DNA from: an uncultured Massilia sp.
Lineage (GTDB): Bacteria > Pseudomonadota > Gammaproteobacteria > Burkholderiales > Burkholderiaceae_D
Assembly: GCF_913773735.1 (NCBI RefSeq)
Contig: NZ_CAJYEB010000023.1
Location: 1 to 64,000 of the forward strand
Direction of reading: 5' to 3'
DNA: 64,000 nt
Shown here piece by piece: positions 63,076-64,000 of this stretch; the stretch's first letter is position 1; every line of letters starts with the position of its first letter. Under the pieces are notes generated by a model that searched no databases, had not been told where the DNA came from, and worked only from the letters and a program-made list of their open reading frames with translations. A program made the translations under genes and the position numbers.

Positions 63076-64000
63076 TCACACGAGGCCCAGGTGCTGGGTG
63101 CCGGCGGTCAGGTCGCGGTCCTTCGCATGCTTGCTGTTGAGCTTGATGTTCAGGCGCAGGTCGTTGACGGAGTCGGCGTTGCGCAGCGCGTCCTCGTAGG
63201 AGATCTTGTCGGCCTCGTACAGGTCGAACAGGGCCTGGTCGAAGGTCTGCATGCCCAGCTCGCGCGACTTCTTCATGATTTCCTTGATCTCGTGGACCTC
63301 GCCCTTGAAGATCAGGTCCGAGACCAGCGGCGAATTGAGCATGATCTCGATGGCGACCACGCGTCCCTTCGCTTCCTTCTTCGGGACCAGGCGCTGCGAG
63401 ATCAGGCCCTTCAGGTTCAGCGACAGATCCATCAGGAGCTGCTGCCGGCGCTCTTCGGGGAAGAAGTTGATGATGCGGTCGAGTGCCTGGTTGGCGCTGT
63501 TGGCGTGCAGCGTGGCCAGGCACAGGTGGCCGGTCTCGGCGAAGGCGATCGCGTGTTCCATCGTCTCGCGGTCGCGGATCTCGCCGATCTGGATCACGTC
63601 CGGCGCCTGGCGCAGCGAGTTCTTCAGCGCCGCCTCGAAGCTGTCGGTGTCGACGCCGACCTCGCGCTGCGTGATCACGCAGTTCTTGTGCGGATGGACG
63701 AATTCGACCGGGTCCTCGATGGTGATGATGTGGCCGTAGCTGTTCTCGTTGCGGTAGCCGACCATCGCCGCCAGCGTCGTCGACTTGCCCGAGCCGGTGG
63801 CGCCGACCATGATCACCAGGCCGCGCTTGGTCATCACCACGTCCTTCAGCACGTCCGGCAGTTCCAGGTCGTCGAACTTCGGGATCGTCGTCGTGATCAC
63901 GCGCAGCACCATGCCCACGGCGCCCATCTGCATGAAGGCCGAGACGCGGAAGCGTCCCAGGTCGCCCGGGCTGATCGCGAAATTGGCTTCCTTGGTCAGC
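63076..64000 (-). CDS. pilU: PilT/PilU family type IV pilus ATPase, 5' end outside window
   Basis: The last 308 codons of a twitching-motility ATPase. Walker A is GATGSGKST, the Walker B region GEIRDRETMEHAIAFAETGH and the Asp/His boxes (IITIEDPVEFVH, LATLHANSANQ) are present. The N-terminal part, including a possible MEMLR-type start, is cut off by the window end; the frame continues LTKEANFAISPGDLGRFR to the boundary. The C-terminal extension (about 300-380 in full length) distinguishes PilU from PilT; the match to PilU is from memory. It powers or modulates pilus retraction. Confidence 0.88.
   Translation of the reverse strand, partial: LTKEANFAISPGDLGRFRVSAFMQMGAVGMVLRVITTTIPKFDDLELPDVLKDVVMTKRGLVIMVGATGSGKSTTLAAMVGYRNENSYGHIITIEDPVEFVHPHKNCVITQREVGVDTDSFEAALKNSLRQAPDVIQIGEIRDRETMEHAIAFAETGHLCLATLHANSANQALDRIINFFPEERRQQLLMDLSLNLKGLISQRLVPKKEAKGRVVAIEIMLNSPLVSDLIFKGEVHEIKEIMKKSRELGMQTFDQALFDLYEADKISYEDALRNADSVNDLRLNIKLNSKHAKDRDLTAGTQHLGLV

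Overview
The window is a high-GC (roughly two-thirds G+C) chromosomal segment from a betaproteobacterium. Gene content and order (tyrS-dtd, dusB-fis-purH-ruvCAB, xseB-ispA-dxs, polA opposite DUF2782-thrB, glcDEF, a pilU-type ATPase) together with a PEP-CTERM protein, a GH97 glycosidase and M13 and S41 peptidases point to Burkholderiales, family Oxalobacteraceae, most likely the Massilia/Telluria/Duganella group. This placement rests on recognised gene families and synteny, not on a database search.

Layout. 1-3214: end of an IS1595-like transposase, an SDR-MFS operon and a divergent LysR regulator. 3276-5320: argC, bactofilin, erpA. 5438-8741 (minus): nitroreductase, anmK and an M23 endopeptidase, the last two linked by cell-wall turnover. 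8911-18272: a long plus-strand housekeeping run (tyrS, dtd, a PEBP-like protein, a histidine phosphatase, dusB, fis, purH, ruvC, ruvA, ruvB, a DUF188 protein). 18278-23374: small exported or membrane proteins, a GNAT enzyme, an uncharacterised 174-aa protein behind a large AT-rich palindrome, and valS. 23611-26631: an orphan ANTAR response regulator, a GlxA-type AraC regulator and glutathione-dependent formaldehyde dehydrogenase. 26805-31916: envelope and stress proteins (heptad-repeat periplasmic protein, small beta-barrel, M13 peptidase, hemerythrin protein, SRPBCC protein). 32164-39768: a UvrD-type helicase, a BPSS1780-type membrane protein, thrB, DUF2782 and polA. 39851-45715: PEP-CTERM protein, dienelactone hydrolase, ZIP transporter, a 48-aa membrane protein and a minus-strand operon of Rieske oxygenase, EamA transporter and sulfurtransferase. 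46133-49152: xseB-ispA-dxs. 49285-54843: cobalamin adenosyltransferase-rhomboid operon facing glcDEF. 54964-62932: secreted flavoprotein oxidase, GH97, S41 peptidase with a divergent HTH regulator, an esterase-like hydrolase and glutathione peroxidase. The window ends inside a pilU-like gene.

Most of the window is conserved core genome. No prophage, CRISPR array, tRNA, rRNA or recognised defence locus was seen. The least ordinary features are (i) a 23-bp near-perfect inverted repeat whose right arm contains the ribosome-binding site of the 19977-20501 gene and ends at its start codon; (ii) three families of hairpin-forming intergenic repeats, several at convergent gene junctions; (iii) a periplasmic protein built of Met/Gly heptads; (iv) a possible ATC start in a ZIP transporter gene; and (v) a three-gene Rieske-oxygenase operon of unknown substrate.
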